DNA of 64,000 bases from Undaria pinnatifida (taxonomy: Eukaryota; Sar; Phaeophyceae; Laminariales; Alariaceae). A model generated the notes under the pieces. The model ran no database searches. It was not told the origin of the DNA and saw only the letters and a program-made list of their open reading frames with translations. This document shows positions 51,117 through 61,239 of the stretch, one piece after another. Numbering within the stretch: the stretch's first letter is position 1; every line of letters begins with the position of its first letter. Location of the stretch: the NCBI GenBank assembly GCA_012845835.1, contig JABAKD010000009.1, forward strand, positions 7,343,413-7,407,412, in the 5' to 3' direction. Position numbers and translations under genes: made by a program.

Positions 51117-53643
51117 GAAAAAACGACCCATGACGTCGCGCGCGCGCCGCTCCTCACATGCTGCCATGCGTGACTGCAGCTGACGTCCGCAGTGACAATG
51201 GCAATCATGGGAAGGGGCTCACGAAGAGCGCTCGCCCTGGCGTCAAATCTGCAATCCGCGCCGTCTCTAGCCAGCGCGTGTCAGTATGCCACCTTCATTC
51301 TCCCGCCCCTCAAACGACTGTTTCGGATATTACCGCCAACTACCCCCCGGGATAATTCCTTCTTCCTCTTTAGCCAGTATGCCGCCCTGCACCTCGTCCC
51401 GCCCCCTCTGTGACATGTACTTAGCTGGGATGGAAAGGGCTTCCCTGAGCCCCAGGAGCTTTCCCTACCTCCGGGGGAGGCAGGGCGACGCCTCGTGAGA
51501 GCTAACCGGTGGGATTTACAGGTGAATTGTGGCTCCATACCGGGGTGCGGCGGCTCATGCGGGTCCCTACTGGCCCTGCTGACCTTCCCGACACACGATC
51601 GCGCATGCGCCCGCGTATGATATAAAGTAGGGGCAGAGCTTCTTGCTTATTTGCTTTATCGTTTGCTTGCGGACGACGCTACGGCGGCGCGCGAGACCGC
51701 AGTGCGGTGTCATATAGAGCTCCAAAAGAACACATATTTTGCCACCCCTTGGTATTCGGAGCTTGCGTGATGATGTGTGAAGAGCGTTCGAGGTATCGTA
51801 GCTGACGACCAGGGTGGTGGCTTGCGAGTATAGTTCAGCGATCACCCGACCAACGTCTGTGATCTTCCAGCGTGCTGATTCAAGCTGCTTCGCTCCCTCT
51901 CCCGCTCTCGCGAAGGTCAAGTACGCCTCCCTGCGGACGACTTGTATGCCCGTGCGATCGAGCGTGTGCGAATATTGTGGAATCCTTGTGGCGGCATTCG
52001 TCGCGCAGGTGTCGCACACAAACATGGGAAAACGCGCTTGTCCATAGATACGGAAAATGCAGTTTCATAACCACATGGTGAATCAACGAAAAAAATGCTG
52101 TAATCCGAAAAGAAGATGTTAATGACGCCCGTTAGAGCTCTTTGGTAAAGCAACGCAAGCGTGGTTGTTGAAAACAAAAGCTGGCGTCGCCGATTTCTGT
52201 TCCCTTCCGTTTTTCGCTCTGATTGCAGCTCTGGGACTTCGCGAACCGGTTAGTTATGTCCAGGAGCACGACAGCCGAGAGCTATGATTGCGGCGCCTCA
52301 AGAAGAGAGAGGACGCAGGTAGGTAGGCACAGTCCAGCGCTAGGGCGGAGATTTGCGTGTGTGATACCGTTGCGGGCATGAGACGCGGGTGCACGAATGA
52401 GACCACAGTAACGTCCGTGCCCCGCCAGATGGATGACAATAGCATAGTGTTGACCAAAGTTGTAAATAGACATGTGCCACTCGAACGCCATATGCGGAGT
52501 AAGTAAATCCGTGGCCTTCATGGCAACCAGGAGCCCGATGCAACTCCTGGTAACCAGGAGCCCAATGCAACCCCTAAAAATTCCGCAGGGTACGTTCGTA
52601 GATGCATACTTTTTAGTGTGCGCTTTTTCTATCTTGCTCGCCTTGCGTTGTGCGTCGGAGTCGAGCTGACGCAACTTCCGACTGCACCCCCCGTCTTCAG
52701 GTATGTAGCAAATCGCGGCACGAGGATATTTTTTCACACGAGTGTTCGCTCGCGAAAACTAAACTAAGCGCCTGCGAGCCCCTCACTGACAGTTCTGAAA
52801 AGTGAGAAAGAGCGTATGACCAGTACCTTTATCGTGTATTTTTCGGATGTTGGAGTCAACGTCGATGTTTCGGATATCAGAATCATGATGTAAAATGTGG
52901 TTCAAACCCCAAAAAGAATGAGGCAGAACCAAAGAGTAAACCGTTGCTTTGATGCGACGTCTTAATGAAAGCTGGGCCCACGTAGTCTCGAATGTCAAGC
53001 GTGAAGGCGATCCATGCTTGTGTTGTATCACAAACCGCCCCGTGCAGTTTGATGGACCTTGGGTGAAACGCGCATGCTGAGCAACGCGTGTCATGGAAAT
53101 GACATTTGAACCGCTGTGACAGATTGCTCTCGGGGCAGGACGGCGAGCTGTCGTGTACAACTCCCCAGACTACCATCTGACGTCAGTGTCCATGTTCTCG
53201 TGCGTGTTGATGTCTTGGGGGTATCAAGTCACCGCTGTTCTAAAGGTATGTTCTGCTCCAAGGCATTGTCCCCTTCGTCTCTAAGGAGAGAAGCTCTCCA
53301 AAACCTTGGCACTGCTGTGTGCGTGCGCACCGTAAAACTTGCCGCACACGATTGACGGCAAAAGGGCGCGTTGAGAATAACGGAACAGGGAGCGTGATGA
53401 AATCGTAGTGTAAGACGTCTTTGCCCATTAGCCTGGAACGTGGACGTGCGAGACGAGCTCGTGTTGAGAACGTGTGCGCATGCATAGCTTCGTTGAAGAC
53501 AGAATCCCCGATGCCGTCGTCCTTTGTATACGCCGAAGCCAATGCTGAAATTAACAAAACATCATAATGTATGTTCCGCAACTCCCGAAACCATCCGGCC
53601 GTCTCGTCCACCGCACATGCCGGGTCCGCCCCCCCCCTCGTGC
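51117..53643. other. unresolved region: candidate exons on both strands
   Basis: Minus-strand frames with protein-like texture exist at 53547-53240 (preceded by a good acceptor TTTTGTTAATTTCAG; peptide includes RLMGKDVLHYDFITLPVPLF), 53176-52883 (CHFHDTRCSACAFHP, then YVGPAFIKTSHQSNG), 52737-52560 and 52025-51567 (EAYLTFARAGEGAKQLESAR). On the plus strand a strong donor AAAG|GTATGT occurs at 53243/53244. I cannot join either set into one consistent model and recognise no domain. The interval holds either an opposite-strand gene or upstream exons of the 54.5-59.7 kb gene. Confidence 0.3.
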
Positions 53644-54394
53644 CAGCCATAGTTGATAGGGCTGTATGGAAGAAAATAACAAAAGGGCGAGCTGGAATAA
53701 GATGGGATAACGTAGTCGAAATAATATGGAAGGATTTAGGGGGAGACCAAGTGTCGTCTATAGAGAAGTTTGGCGGGTACAAGACAGAAGTAAAAGAAAG
53801 AATAGAAGAAAGAGAAAGGCAAGCGCTAAGAAATAAGGTGCAAGAGAAGCACTTAGAGATATACGGGGGATTGAGGGAAGGTATTGGAATCAAAACGTAT
53901 CTGCACGGCCCAATGGACGACGCCAAAAAGCTGAAACTGCGATTTCGTGTAGAGGGCCTGGACCTACCAGAAAGAACAAAGATCGATATAATAGCAGTCG
54001 GGAGGAGGAGGACGTGGCTACGCATATGTGCCCGTGTGGCACAACAATAGAGAGTAGGACTCACATAGTCGGAAAATATGAAATATACATGGAGGAACGA
54101 GATGCGTTAGAGGAGATGAGAAAGTTAGACGTATGTGACATGGAAGCGTTTGGTAGACTAGAGAGTGGCGAGAACATAAAACGATCACTATCCTAGTGGA
54201 TAGATGGTGGCCGCAGACGGCGAAACAGGAAGAGGATAGGATAAGAGCAAACAGTTTCTATGTAGTATATGGAAGAAGCGTAATGAACGCCCAAATGTTG
54301 GAGGTGTCTGTATTAGGAGTAAGAACGGTGCTCCGTCTCGAAAGGGATGCGTGGTCAATGGTCAAATGACTAAGGCAAGCAACAAATGAGTACG
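53644..54394 (+). mobile_element. 5'-truncated LINE: C-terminal region with zinc-finger motif
   Basis: The plus strand reads RERQALRNKVQEKHLEIYGG and then GIKTYLHGPMDDAKKLKLRF, then in a shifted frame THMCPCGTTIESRTHIVG and EIYMEERDALEEMRKLDVCD, then RWWPQTAK and further blocks to RKGCVVNGQMTKASNK at the end. C-x-C followed by H and a lost C is the zf-RVT-type motif found after LINE reverse transcriptases. Several frame shifts and a stop break it. The bases before it (C run then TCGTGC, 53629-53643) recur right after it (54395-54419), consistent with a target duplication. Confidence 0.75.
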
Positions 54395-54413
54395 CCCCCC
54401 CCCCCCCCCCCCC
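54395..54413 (+). repeat. 19-base C run at the LINE 3' end
   Basis: Follows the LINE terminal sequence gagtacg; continues into ctcgtgc, which also precedes the LINE. Confidence 0.85.
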
Positions 54414-54486
54414 TCGTGCGCTCCCCTTGCGCGCTTTCACCGCGCGGTGTCGCCATTTTCTTCTCTCTCCATATAAATCCTGCTAG

Positions 54487-54831
54487 AAACCGCCGGAGGG
54501 CTTCCTGCAGCTTCTCCCCTGCGCCTACGATGTCATCCCCCTCCATGACCCCGAGTCGCCGCTCGACCAAAACACGAGCAGAAGCGAAATCGTTTGGAAC
54601 TCGACTATCGCGGGGAAGTTGGGGTTGTCGCCGAGCTCACAATCAGACAATAGCGCCGGGTTTGGCGCCGGCGGGTCTGGCGGTCATGGGTCGATGGGGA
54701 AAGCGGGAGGAGAGGGGGCGTTCGACGTCTCCGTTCTATGCACGGCGTACATGGACCTAAACGTTCTTCTAAACCCGGGCCGTCACGAGTTGGGCGCCAA
54801 GCTTATGGGGCCGCTACTGTGGAACGTAAAC
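54487..54831 (+). CDS. internal exon of an unidentified multi-exon gene (exon a)
   Basis: Acceptor: a pyrimidine-rich stretch (ttttcttctctctccat) then CTGCTAG. The phase-0 frame gives KPPEGFLQLLPCAYDVIPLH, a Gly/Ser-rich loop and FDVSVLCTAYMDLNVLLNPG, ending GPLLWNVN at the donor AAC|GTGAGA (phase 0). There is no ATG near the start in this frame, so earlier exons must exist upstream, probably beyond the LINE. The product is not recognised. Confidence 0.45.
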
Positions 54832-55977
54832 GTGAGATCGGAGTTGTACGGGCGGAAGCGCGGATGCCTTCTTGGGAACTCTAGCGGGCGTGGCTGTAGA
54901 CGGTTCCTCCTTGATTGAAGAGCACGCTCGGTCGTGGATATGTCCGCGTCTGGCACGGGCCTTTATCGGTTAGCACCAAAGGCCTTTGTGTGTGTACGAG
55001 CGCTTGCTATCGGCAATGAGCATGCTTCTCGGGCGGGGAAGGGGGGTAATCAGTGTAAAATGAATGCCCGTAGTCCGTAAGACCATAGACCTACAGTGCT
55101 GGGACGCGACACGTCGGATTTTCACCGACCGGGCAGTTGTTGCTTGCACCAGGCATGTAGCGCCGTGAGGTGTTCGGCGTGTTGCATGAAGGGCGAGTAG
55201 CATCCGGCTAAGAGCCGCGTGTGAAGCAGACTGTCAGCACCTTGTGCGTGCTTTTCTTGCATATAGATGACAGCGTCGAAAGACTCCGGGGGGGGGAAAG
55301 ATACACATTTCACAATGCCAAAGAGTGTTTTAGAGATCGTCGCCGGGCGCAACCGTCGCTCGCTTTGATCCGTTATTTCGTTGTCCTTCCACGAACACGA
55401 ATAAAACGGCGCATCCAGCAGGCGACACCGCTGGAGCCTGCTGTCCCTGCTTCTCGGCTTTGTTTGGGAGGAGAAAAAAAAATTGGTATCTACAGGCCGG
55501 ACGTTTCACCCAGTTTCTGAGGCGCAGATTGACCAACCCTCCACTAGCAAGAGGCTTTCCAAAACCACCGCCAGTCTAAGCGCGAGTGTTTGGGAAAGCG
55601 GCCTACGCATGCAAACGGATCGGTTTACTTACTGCAAACGTTGGGGCCGAGCGATAACGTCCTAGCGAGACAACCACAGTTTTTAAGTTCATGCCTCTCG
55701 ATAGGCAAGCGTATTCACCCTCCCGCCCCTCTCTCCCTACGCCTATAGCGGCACTAACAACAGCATATGGCCCTCCGCGCACTTCATGGGCGGGGTACGC
55801 TCTGTCGTCTCGTTGCGACAACGCACGCCCTCGGCGTGGGCATCGGCGCGAAACTAGTTTCCACCATGACAGGTGCTATTTTTTCTTCTCTCTCTGTTGC
55901 CTTTGTTGATCCATGTTTTTCTTTGGTGCGCACGGCACACTCTCACGACTCATGCGTGTCCCTCGACCATGTACCAG

Positions 55978-56129
55978 GTTTCCATATGGAACATGCACGG
56001 CGTGTCTAGGGGGTTCGAAAACGGAGGTGTGCCCCCGGCGGCGCACGACTTTGCGGAGGGTGTTGCTTCCAGCCAGGGCAAGAAACCCCCTCCGACATTC
56101 TTGACCGTCTACGGAGAGCAGGTGGAAAG
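55978..56129 (+). CDS. unidentified gene, exon b
   Basis: Acceptor ...GTACCAG; begins in phase 0 (VSIWNMHGVSRGFENGG), matching the phase-0 end of exon a across a 1.15-kb intron. It ends in phase 2 at the donor AAAG|GTGAGA after TFLTVYGEQVE. Confidence 0.5.
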
Positions 56130-56769
56130 GTGAGACCGAGTTATTGATGGTGGCACGAAAATCATGCCAGCAGCCTCGAGAACCAGTCGGACCGTTAACA
56201 GGCGGTTTAACGCGACAAAAGGTGGCGTGGCGTTGCCTCTGGTGAGCGTTCAGTTCGAAGGTCCAAGGGCTTACTGTACCCATGCCTCAACTTCCACCCG
56301 CCCACCCACCCACCCCCAACCCCGTTTTTGTTCGACTTTTTTTTTTTTCTTTTGCGTGTCGGGGTGGGGCAGGGGCTATATATCGTATGCACTGGTGCTC
56401 ATGATGCTGCCAAAGCAGAACGGCTGCTGATGTTGACCCGTGCTTCCGGCAACGTTTCGTGTGTCATTCCATCGTGTGGCGGCCCTGTAGCCTCAGGGAC
56501 CCAAAACGCCAGCCCGGCGATTCCGTCAACTCACCACGCCTCGAACAACGCCTTTTTTTTTTGCCTCCGTATTCCTTTTCGTATTTTTTTGGGGTGCACG
56601 TATTATAACCATGGATAGGGCTTCTGCTACCGTAGAGGTACACCTTCGGGTTTTTTTTTTTTCCTGCCGCTCCCCGTTTGAGGAGCTCTATACAAAAAGC
56701 GCTATTAATGTTAACTGCCCGATAAATAATTCTATGGCCTAGCTAGGTATAAACCTAAGATAAGATATT

Positions 56770-56872
56770 GAAAAAAAAATCGTCCGCGTGATTTCGGGCT
56801 ATAAGGAGCGCCCCGTTGTCCGAAAGAGCGTTTCAGCCAAAAAGCGATACCTCGATCGTAGCATAAGTCAAT
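56770..56872. mobile_element. MITE family B, partial copy B4 (inside intron b-c)
   Basis: aaatcgtccgcgtgatttcg ... gatacctcgatcgtagca matches the right half of family B. Confidence 0.5.
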
Positions 56873-57183
56873 AGTTTCGTGGCGATGTTTGGTTTGCAAG
56901 TGATACGGGATGGTATGCCGCAGCCCGGAGTAGTACCATCGCAGCTCGAGTGCAGTCGGTGCACGTATTGGTTGTTCTGACCTCGTTTTGCGTTCCACTA
57001 GGAAGCTTCTTTTAGCCTTTTTTGTAAGCCACGGAATGACTGTATTCGAGGGAAATGACCAGATGTGATAATATTATCATCGTCATCGCCATCACAATTA
57101 AGAAGCTTTTTTTCAAGCATTTTTTCGAGCTGGACACGGACAAAATTTGAGGAAAAAAAGACCAGACGTGAAAGTAGTACCAT

Positions 57184-57185
57184 CG

Positions 57186-57226
<41 letters not shown>
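57184..57226 (+). repeat. ATC trinucleotide microsatellite just upstream of a splice acceptor
   Basis: About 14 near-perfect ATC units, ending 34 bases before the acceptor of exon c. Makes poly-Ser/Asp frames that are not genes. Confidence 0.9.
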
Positions 57227-57227
<1 letters not shown>

Positions 57228-57260
57228 GCATCCATCATTATTTTCACCAATGCCCCGCAG

Positions 57261-57544
57261 GTGGGAAGAGCTGCTGGAGGAGGCCTACGAGGGGTGGGGA
57301 CCCCAAACAAGCCCCCACGCAAACAAACCAACGCGGAAGAAAGAAACGAACCTGCGGGGGCTGTTCCCCCACCCAGGCGTCGTGTATCCCATCTTGCCGA
57401 CGGGGGGCATGAAGATTCCCCGACCCAGCACGGGGCTTTTCCCCTCCCGCACTGACGGCGGCGCAAGCACAGACGGAACGATGGGGCGCGGGGAGACGCG
57501 GCGGGTCAACTTCGTGGTGCAGGTAGGCGTGGTGGACAGGAGAG
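57261..57544 (+). CDS. unidentified gene, exon c
   Basis: Acceptor CCCCGCAG; the first base completes the phase-2 codon of exon b, giving the continuous helix-like join VYGEQVE-R-WEELLEEAYEGW. It continues with TNLRGLFPHPGVVYPILPTG and RRVNFVVQVGVVDRR, ending in phase 1 at AGAG|GTGAAA. An alternative donor CAG|GTAGGC after 57522 (phase 0) fits the next exon less well. Confidence 0.5.
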
Positions 57545-57619
57545 GTGAAAGCCGGGACACTGGCTAGTGTATATTATAGACGAGCTAGATTTCAGGGAGC
57601 TTTCGGGGAATCTCACGGG

Positions 57620-57812
57620 ACATGATCCGTCCCGCGGGTCGGATCAGGAGGCCTAAAAAATCTCGCGGGGCGAGTCGTGTCGGGTCAGGGGGTGATCGAA
57701 ATCTCACGAGTCGGGTCCGGCTGGGTCAGGATTTTTTTGAAATTTCACGGGTGGAGTCGGGTCACCCAGACCCGACCCCACCAGCGAGAAGTGACCCGAC
57801 CCGTGAACACGA
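57620..57812 (+). repeat. GC-rich gggtc/gaccc repeat with inverted arms (intronic)
   Basis: Repeated cgggtcggatc, gagtcgggtc and mirror gacccgacccc motifs; the two halves could pair as a hairpin. Lies between exons c and d. Confidence 0.65.
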
Positions 57813-57831
57813 TAAGGTTTTTCTCTCGCAG

Positions 57832-57903
57832 TCACCTGGCTAGAAAGGGGGAAGCATGGGACGCGGACCAGAGGCGCTGCTGTTATGCAGATTGTTGTTC
57901 CAG
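57832..57903 (+). CDS. unidentified gene, exon d
   Basis: Acceptor TTTTTCTCTCGCAG; phase 1 in and phase 1 out at CCAG|GTTTGC. Peptide TWLERGKHGTRTRG then AAVMQIVVP. Only one frame is consistent with both neighbours. Confidence 0.4.
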
Positions 57904-57971
57904 GTTTGCTGGGACACACTCTCAACTGTTTTCATCGACTTGACTTAACGAAGTTGTTTTTTCCTTCCTAG

Positions 57972-58051
57972 GAATGATTGGAGATCTGACAGTAGAGGGG
58001 ATCGATAGTCTGCTCTCGTGCCCTCTGAGGCGCCAAGGGGTGGGTAGGGTG
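57972..58051 (+). CDS. unidentified gene, exon e
   Basis: Acceptor TTTTTTCCTTCCTAG; the first two bases complete the codon left by exon d. Peptide MIGDLTVEGIDSLLSCPLRR. Two phase-0 donors are possible (after 58039 or after 58051). Confidence 0.45.
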
Positions 58052-58173
58052 GTAGGGCGTCAGTGATGCATATCAGGGGGGCTGATGGATTTTTTTTTCG
58101 CTAAGAAACAGTGCCAATTTGCGGTTTTCGTTCTGTTGTTTTGTCGCTGCTCCCGATCGTGCCTTTCGTGAAG

Positions 58174-58243
58174 GGCATCCTGGTCAGCTCGCGTCGAGAC
58201 TACAAGACTTTGCTCTCCTGCCTTGAGGCGATGTGCACGAATG
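58174..58243 (+). CDS. unidentified gene, exon f
   Basis: Starts in phase 0 after a T-rich stretch ending GTGAAG and ends at the strong donor AATG|GTAAGC (phase 1). Peptide GILVSSRRDYKTLLSCLEAM then CTN. Confidence 0.5.
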
Positions 58244-58254
58244 GTAAGCGTCCC

Positions 58255-58700
58255 TCCGCACCTCGGATATGTCCCGGCATTGTTGGGATGCGAGGGTCCA
58301 TAGTCTTAATATTTACGGCTACGCATGAAATGAGCCTCCCCTCCCCCCCCCCCCGACATGGTAATGCACCCACGAGGCAGTTACATAGTACTCCCATTGC
58401 TGTCTCTGGAAGTGGCCATACCGGAAACCAAAATTAACTCACTGAAGCTGTCATCCATGTGCCAAGTCCGCCTCACAAGCGGTTCTTAGTAGGATGGAGC
58501 TCACCCTTCATGCGACTCGCCGGAAACATCACGGCGCTTCGCGCTTGGTGCAAGCAATGCCTGCCTGGTCGGTGAAAACCCGACGTGCTCCGTCCTGGCA
58601 TTGAGGGGGTGCAAGGGTCTATACCATGTGGTTATACCACTACGATCATGCATGAAAATCGAGTACACCCTCCCCCCCGCCCCCGCCCCCCCATGCAGCA
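58255..58700 (+). repeat. repeat family F, copy 2 (in intron f-g)
   Basis: Two overlapping family blocks: cggcattgttgggatgcgag near 58275, and a longer block from aagtccgcctcacaagcggt through cttggtgcaagcaatgcctg to gcaagggtctata near 58625, separated by a C run and gcacccacgaggcagttaca. Confidence 0.55.
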
Positions 58701-59364
58701 CCGCACCCGCGTCCTTTGGGGAAAATTACTTGGAGTTAGTGTAAAAAAAACGCGGTGGATGTGCAGCCGATGCCCACTGTCGTGACGTTGGTATGTGTGA
58801 AGATTTACCGCAAAGTATTGTTTACGAACGGGAAAACGGCAGAGCCGGTCGTAAGATAGCGCGATGTATAGTTTTTCACGGTGCCTCGATCGTGTGCGAT
58901 GCTGTGACTGCGTTGTTGCCCGGCCGTTCCCCTCTCCGCACGGCTTGGCGGTAGGTTGACCACGAAAACCGACCCCAGTTTTAGGCGGGGAAGACACTTC
59001 GTAGATACATACGACACCATATTCCACATACGGTGCTGAATAAAGTGCAAGGCTTACAAACGTAAGGAAGGACCAATGATACGGTTATGAAACCTGCAGA
59101 CAAACACCAAGGCTCCTACGGCTGTACACCTATGAAACGTGCTGCCTCTAGCGAGCCTTGGACCTCGACCGTTTTGAAACTCTTTCCCGAAAAGGTAGAC
59201 CGCGATTTTTTTTTAGAGGAACACAACATTTTCCTCGCCCCCGGCCCGCTCCGATTACATCCATTCAATAGCGTCCGGAGTGCGAGACATTTGACTCCCT
59301 TCCCCCCCCCCCGCGCTCTAGGCATTCGACACTATCGTCTAAATGCAGGAAAGTACCACGAGGG

Positions 59365-59560
59365 TGAGGAAGTCCACCTCACAATCGGTTCTTAGTAAAG
59401 CGCAGGTCACTCTTCACGCGCCTCGCCAAACACCTCACGGTGCTCCCCGCTTGATGCACGCAATGTTTGCCTATTAATAGTGGGTGAGAACCCAACTAGG
59501 CTCCGTCCCGGCGCTATATAGACCCAAGGGTCTATGGTCCTACGGACTTCGGCCGTTCGT
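59365..59560 (+). repeat. repeat family F, copy 3 (in intron f-g)
   Basis: gtccacctcacaatcggttc, cttgatgcacgcaatgtttg, cccaagggtctatggtccta. Same order as in copies 1 and 2. Confidence 0.6.
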
Positions 59561-59633
59561 GACACGAGGATTCCCTCCCCTCCCCCCTATATTTCCGCAA
59601 AAATCGTGCGACGCCAACGTTGGCCGCTTGCAG

Positions 59634-59746
59634 GCAGAGACAACTTCTCGCTCGACGCCGTGGGCTCTTCCGGTGATTTGGCGGAGGAGCTCGAAGCTCA
59701 CCCCTGCGTTGCGTCCCGCTACACAAAAGCCATCAATCTTGAGTGA
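59634..59746 (+). CDS. unidentified gene, terminal exon g
   Basis: Acceptor GCCGCTTGCAG; two bases complete the phase-1 codon of exon f, then RDNFSLDAVGSSGDLAEELE and on to KAINLE with a stop at 59744-59746. The phase match across a 1.39-kb intron with inserted repeats supports one gene. A polyadenylation signal is not obvious. Confidence 0.5.
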
Positions 59747-60045
59747 GCGAGATTGCGGCGGGGGCTAGGGGGGGCACAAGCTTTTCCTTGAGGACGCGCA
59801 CGTTACATCGTAGACCATGTTTTTTTTGTTCCCGTGCGCGGAGTTTTTTTCTTCTTTTTAACGAGGAAATCGCTACCCTGCGAGCAGTTACACCGTATAG
59901 TGTGCCAGGCACGGCGAAGGCAAACACCATCCTGCGATCGCTATACCGGAAACCGAGGTAGTCCGTATATGTGGTTTTGCTCTCGTAGTAACGGCGGGGG
60001 TGAAAAGGGGAAGCTTGCATCCTCTCCCCACGGTAAAAGGGTGCA

Positions 60046-60329
60046 ATGTTAGTGCGGAGAAACGTCCGAAGGTCGAGCCGCTTTCTTTTGGGCCGCAGGC
60101 TGAAGTATCTCGACGGCATTCGGAGGGCTTTATTGGAGACCGAAGAGAGACTACACCGAAACACCTCGGGCGCGCTCACCGCTACTGCTTTTGTCCTGGG
60201 GCTTTCCGCTCTCCTTGCTGGGCATGCAAACGAACCGCTGCAGGGCGGACAGCAGATGAAGCAGGGCCTGGAGCTGTTGGAACGGTCATCAAACCTCTCA
60301 CAACTCAGAAAGGCCTTGAGCGCCCTGCG
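60046..60329 (+). CDS. exon 1 of a small two-exon gene
   Basis: The ATG at 60046 opens MLVRRNVRRSSRFLLGRRLK, a very basic start that could be a mitochondrial presequence, then a hydrophobic segment (LTATAFVLGLSALLAG, residues about 45-60) that could span a membrane, then a helical QQMKQGLELLERSSNLSQLR. It ends inside an Arg codon at CTGCG|GTATGC (phase 2). Not recognised as any family. Confidence 0.5.
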
Positions 60330-60483
60330 GTATGCTCAGGCCCGTTTTTTCCTTCCACGCCACGTGCATGCGCACGGTTCGCTCGGCGTAGCACTGGCGG
60401 CTTCAAAGCCAGCCAGTACCCCAGTCAGTAGAACGGAACGCCGGCTGGAAAGCACACAAGTCGGGCATACTGACCGGAGTCCT

Positions 60484-61041
60484 CCCACGGGGTAGGGGTG
60501 CAGCATATTCTAAGAATTTTCTGACCTTTGCAGCATATTCTTCCAGGAATATTCTGACCTCCCAACATGAGGAAAAGGCTGAATGAACGTCTGACCCGAA
60601 TCATGCCTTGGAAGGGGTTCGTTCGCGCAATCCGACCAACGCTTCCATGCCCTAAACAGTCCTATTAATAGAACAAATTATAGACGCGTGCTACGATAGA
60701 GATGCACCACTTTGTTTCTGAGGGTTTCTCGACTTAGGAGCTCAAGACCTCTCCCAAAAACTGTTTTGGAGAACAACAGTTCTGCTGCCGGATGAAAAAT
60801 CCCACGGCCTAGGGCTACACGACAAGAACCAAGAAGAAAAGAAAATGTCGTATTATTTCTTTTTTTTCCGACGATTTTGGGTAAAGGAGCCACGTTATTC
60901 AGAAACCATTTTCGCCAAAAAAAGGTATACCTTAATACCTCTATCGTAAAATTATGAGAATAACCGGCAGTTCCTCGCTGGAGGAGCTCAACCGGAAAGG
61001 CATACCTTTTTTTGGCGCAGAAAATGCAGTCCCTACCGTGA
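60484..61041. mobile_element. MITE family A, copy A4, split by a family B insertion
   Basis: Left end cccacggggtaggggtgcag, right end ctgc-like gcagtccctaccgtga; internal family A blocks (atgccttggaaggggttcgt, gcagttcctcgctggaggag) flank the inserted B3. Both lie wholly within the intron 60330-61091. Confidence 0.75.
60683..60948. mobile_element. MITE family B, copy B3, nested in A4
   Basis: Starts GACGCGTGCTACGATAGAGA (from 60684) and ends ACCTCTATCGTA. The 7-base sequence AAATTAT is found directly before (60676-60682) and after (60949-60955), a candidate target duplication. The right tip lacks the last bases of the family end. Confidence 0.75.
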
Positions 61042-61091
61042 TGATGACTCGACGTTTTTTGTGCTGACCTATACGCCCCTGCCCGTCGCAG

Positions 61092-61239
61092 GTACAAGGA
61101 CTTCTACGCCCGGATAAGCCAGGGCGACTTCGTCGTCACCGCGGCTGCCGTTGACGACTACGAGTACGACCGGGCGACGTCGTCGGTACGGTCAAAAATC
61201 GCTCGTCGCAAGAGTTGGAGTTTTGAGCCGAGGGAGTGA
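61092..61239 (+). CDS. exon 2 of the small two-exon gene
   Basis: Acceptor CCCTGCCCGTCGCAG; the first base completes the Arg codon of exon 1 (SALR-YKDFYARISQG). Continues FVVTAAAVDDYEYDRATSSV and stops after SFEPRE at 61237-61239, giving a 143-residue protein. An internal donor-like GTACGG at 61188 could lead to further exons. Confidence 0.5.

Noticed and set aside
55752..55871. Exon between exon a and exon b
   Set aside because: It has good-looking splice sites, but no frame is open with phase 0 on both sides; exon a joins exon b directly.
56352..56540. Extra exon (GLYIVCTGAHDAAKAERL) in the 54.5-59.7 kb gene
   Set aside because: Its acceptor phase does not fit exon b's good donor, whereas exon b joins exon c directly in phase; kept out of the model though an alternative isoform is possible.
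59087..59395. A 102-codon plus-strand protein
   Set aside because: Its 3' part lies in repeat family F and it falls in the intron between exons f and g.
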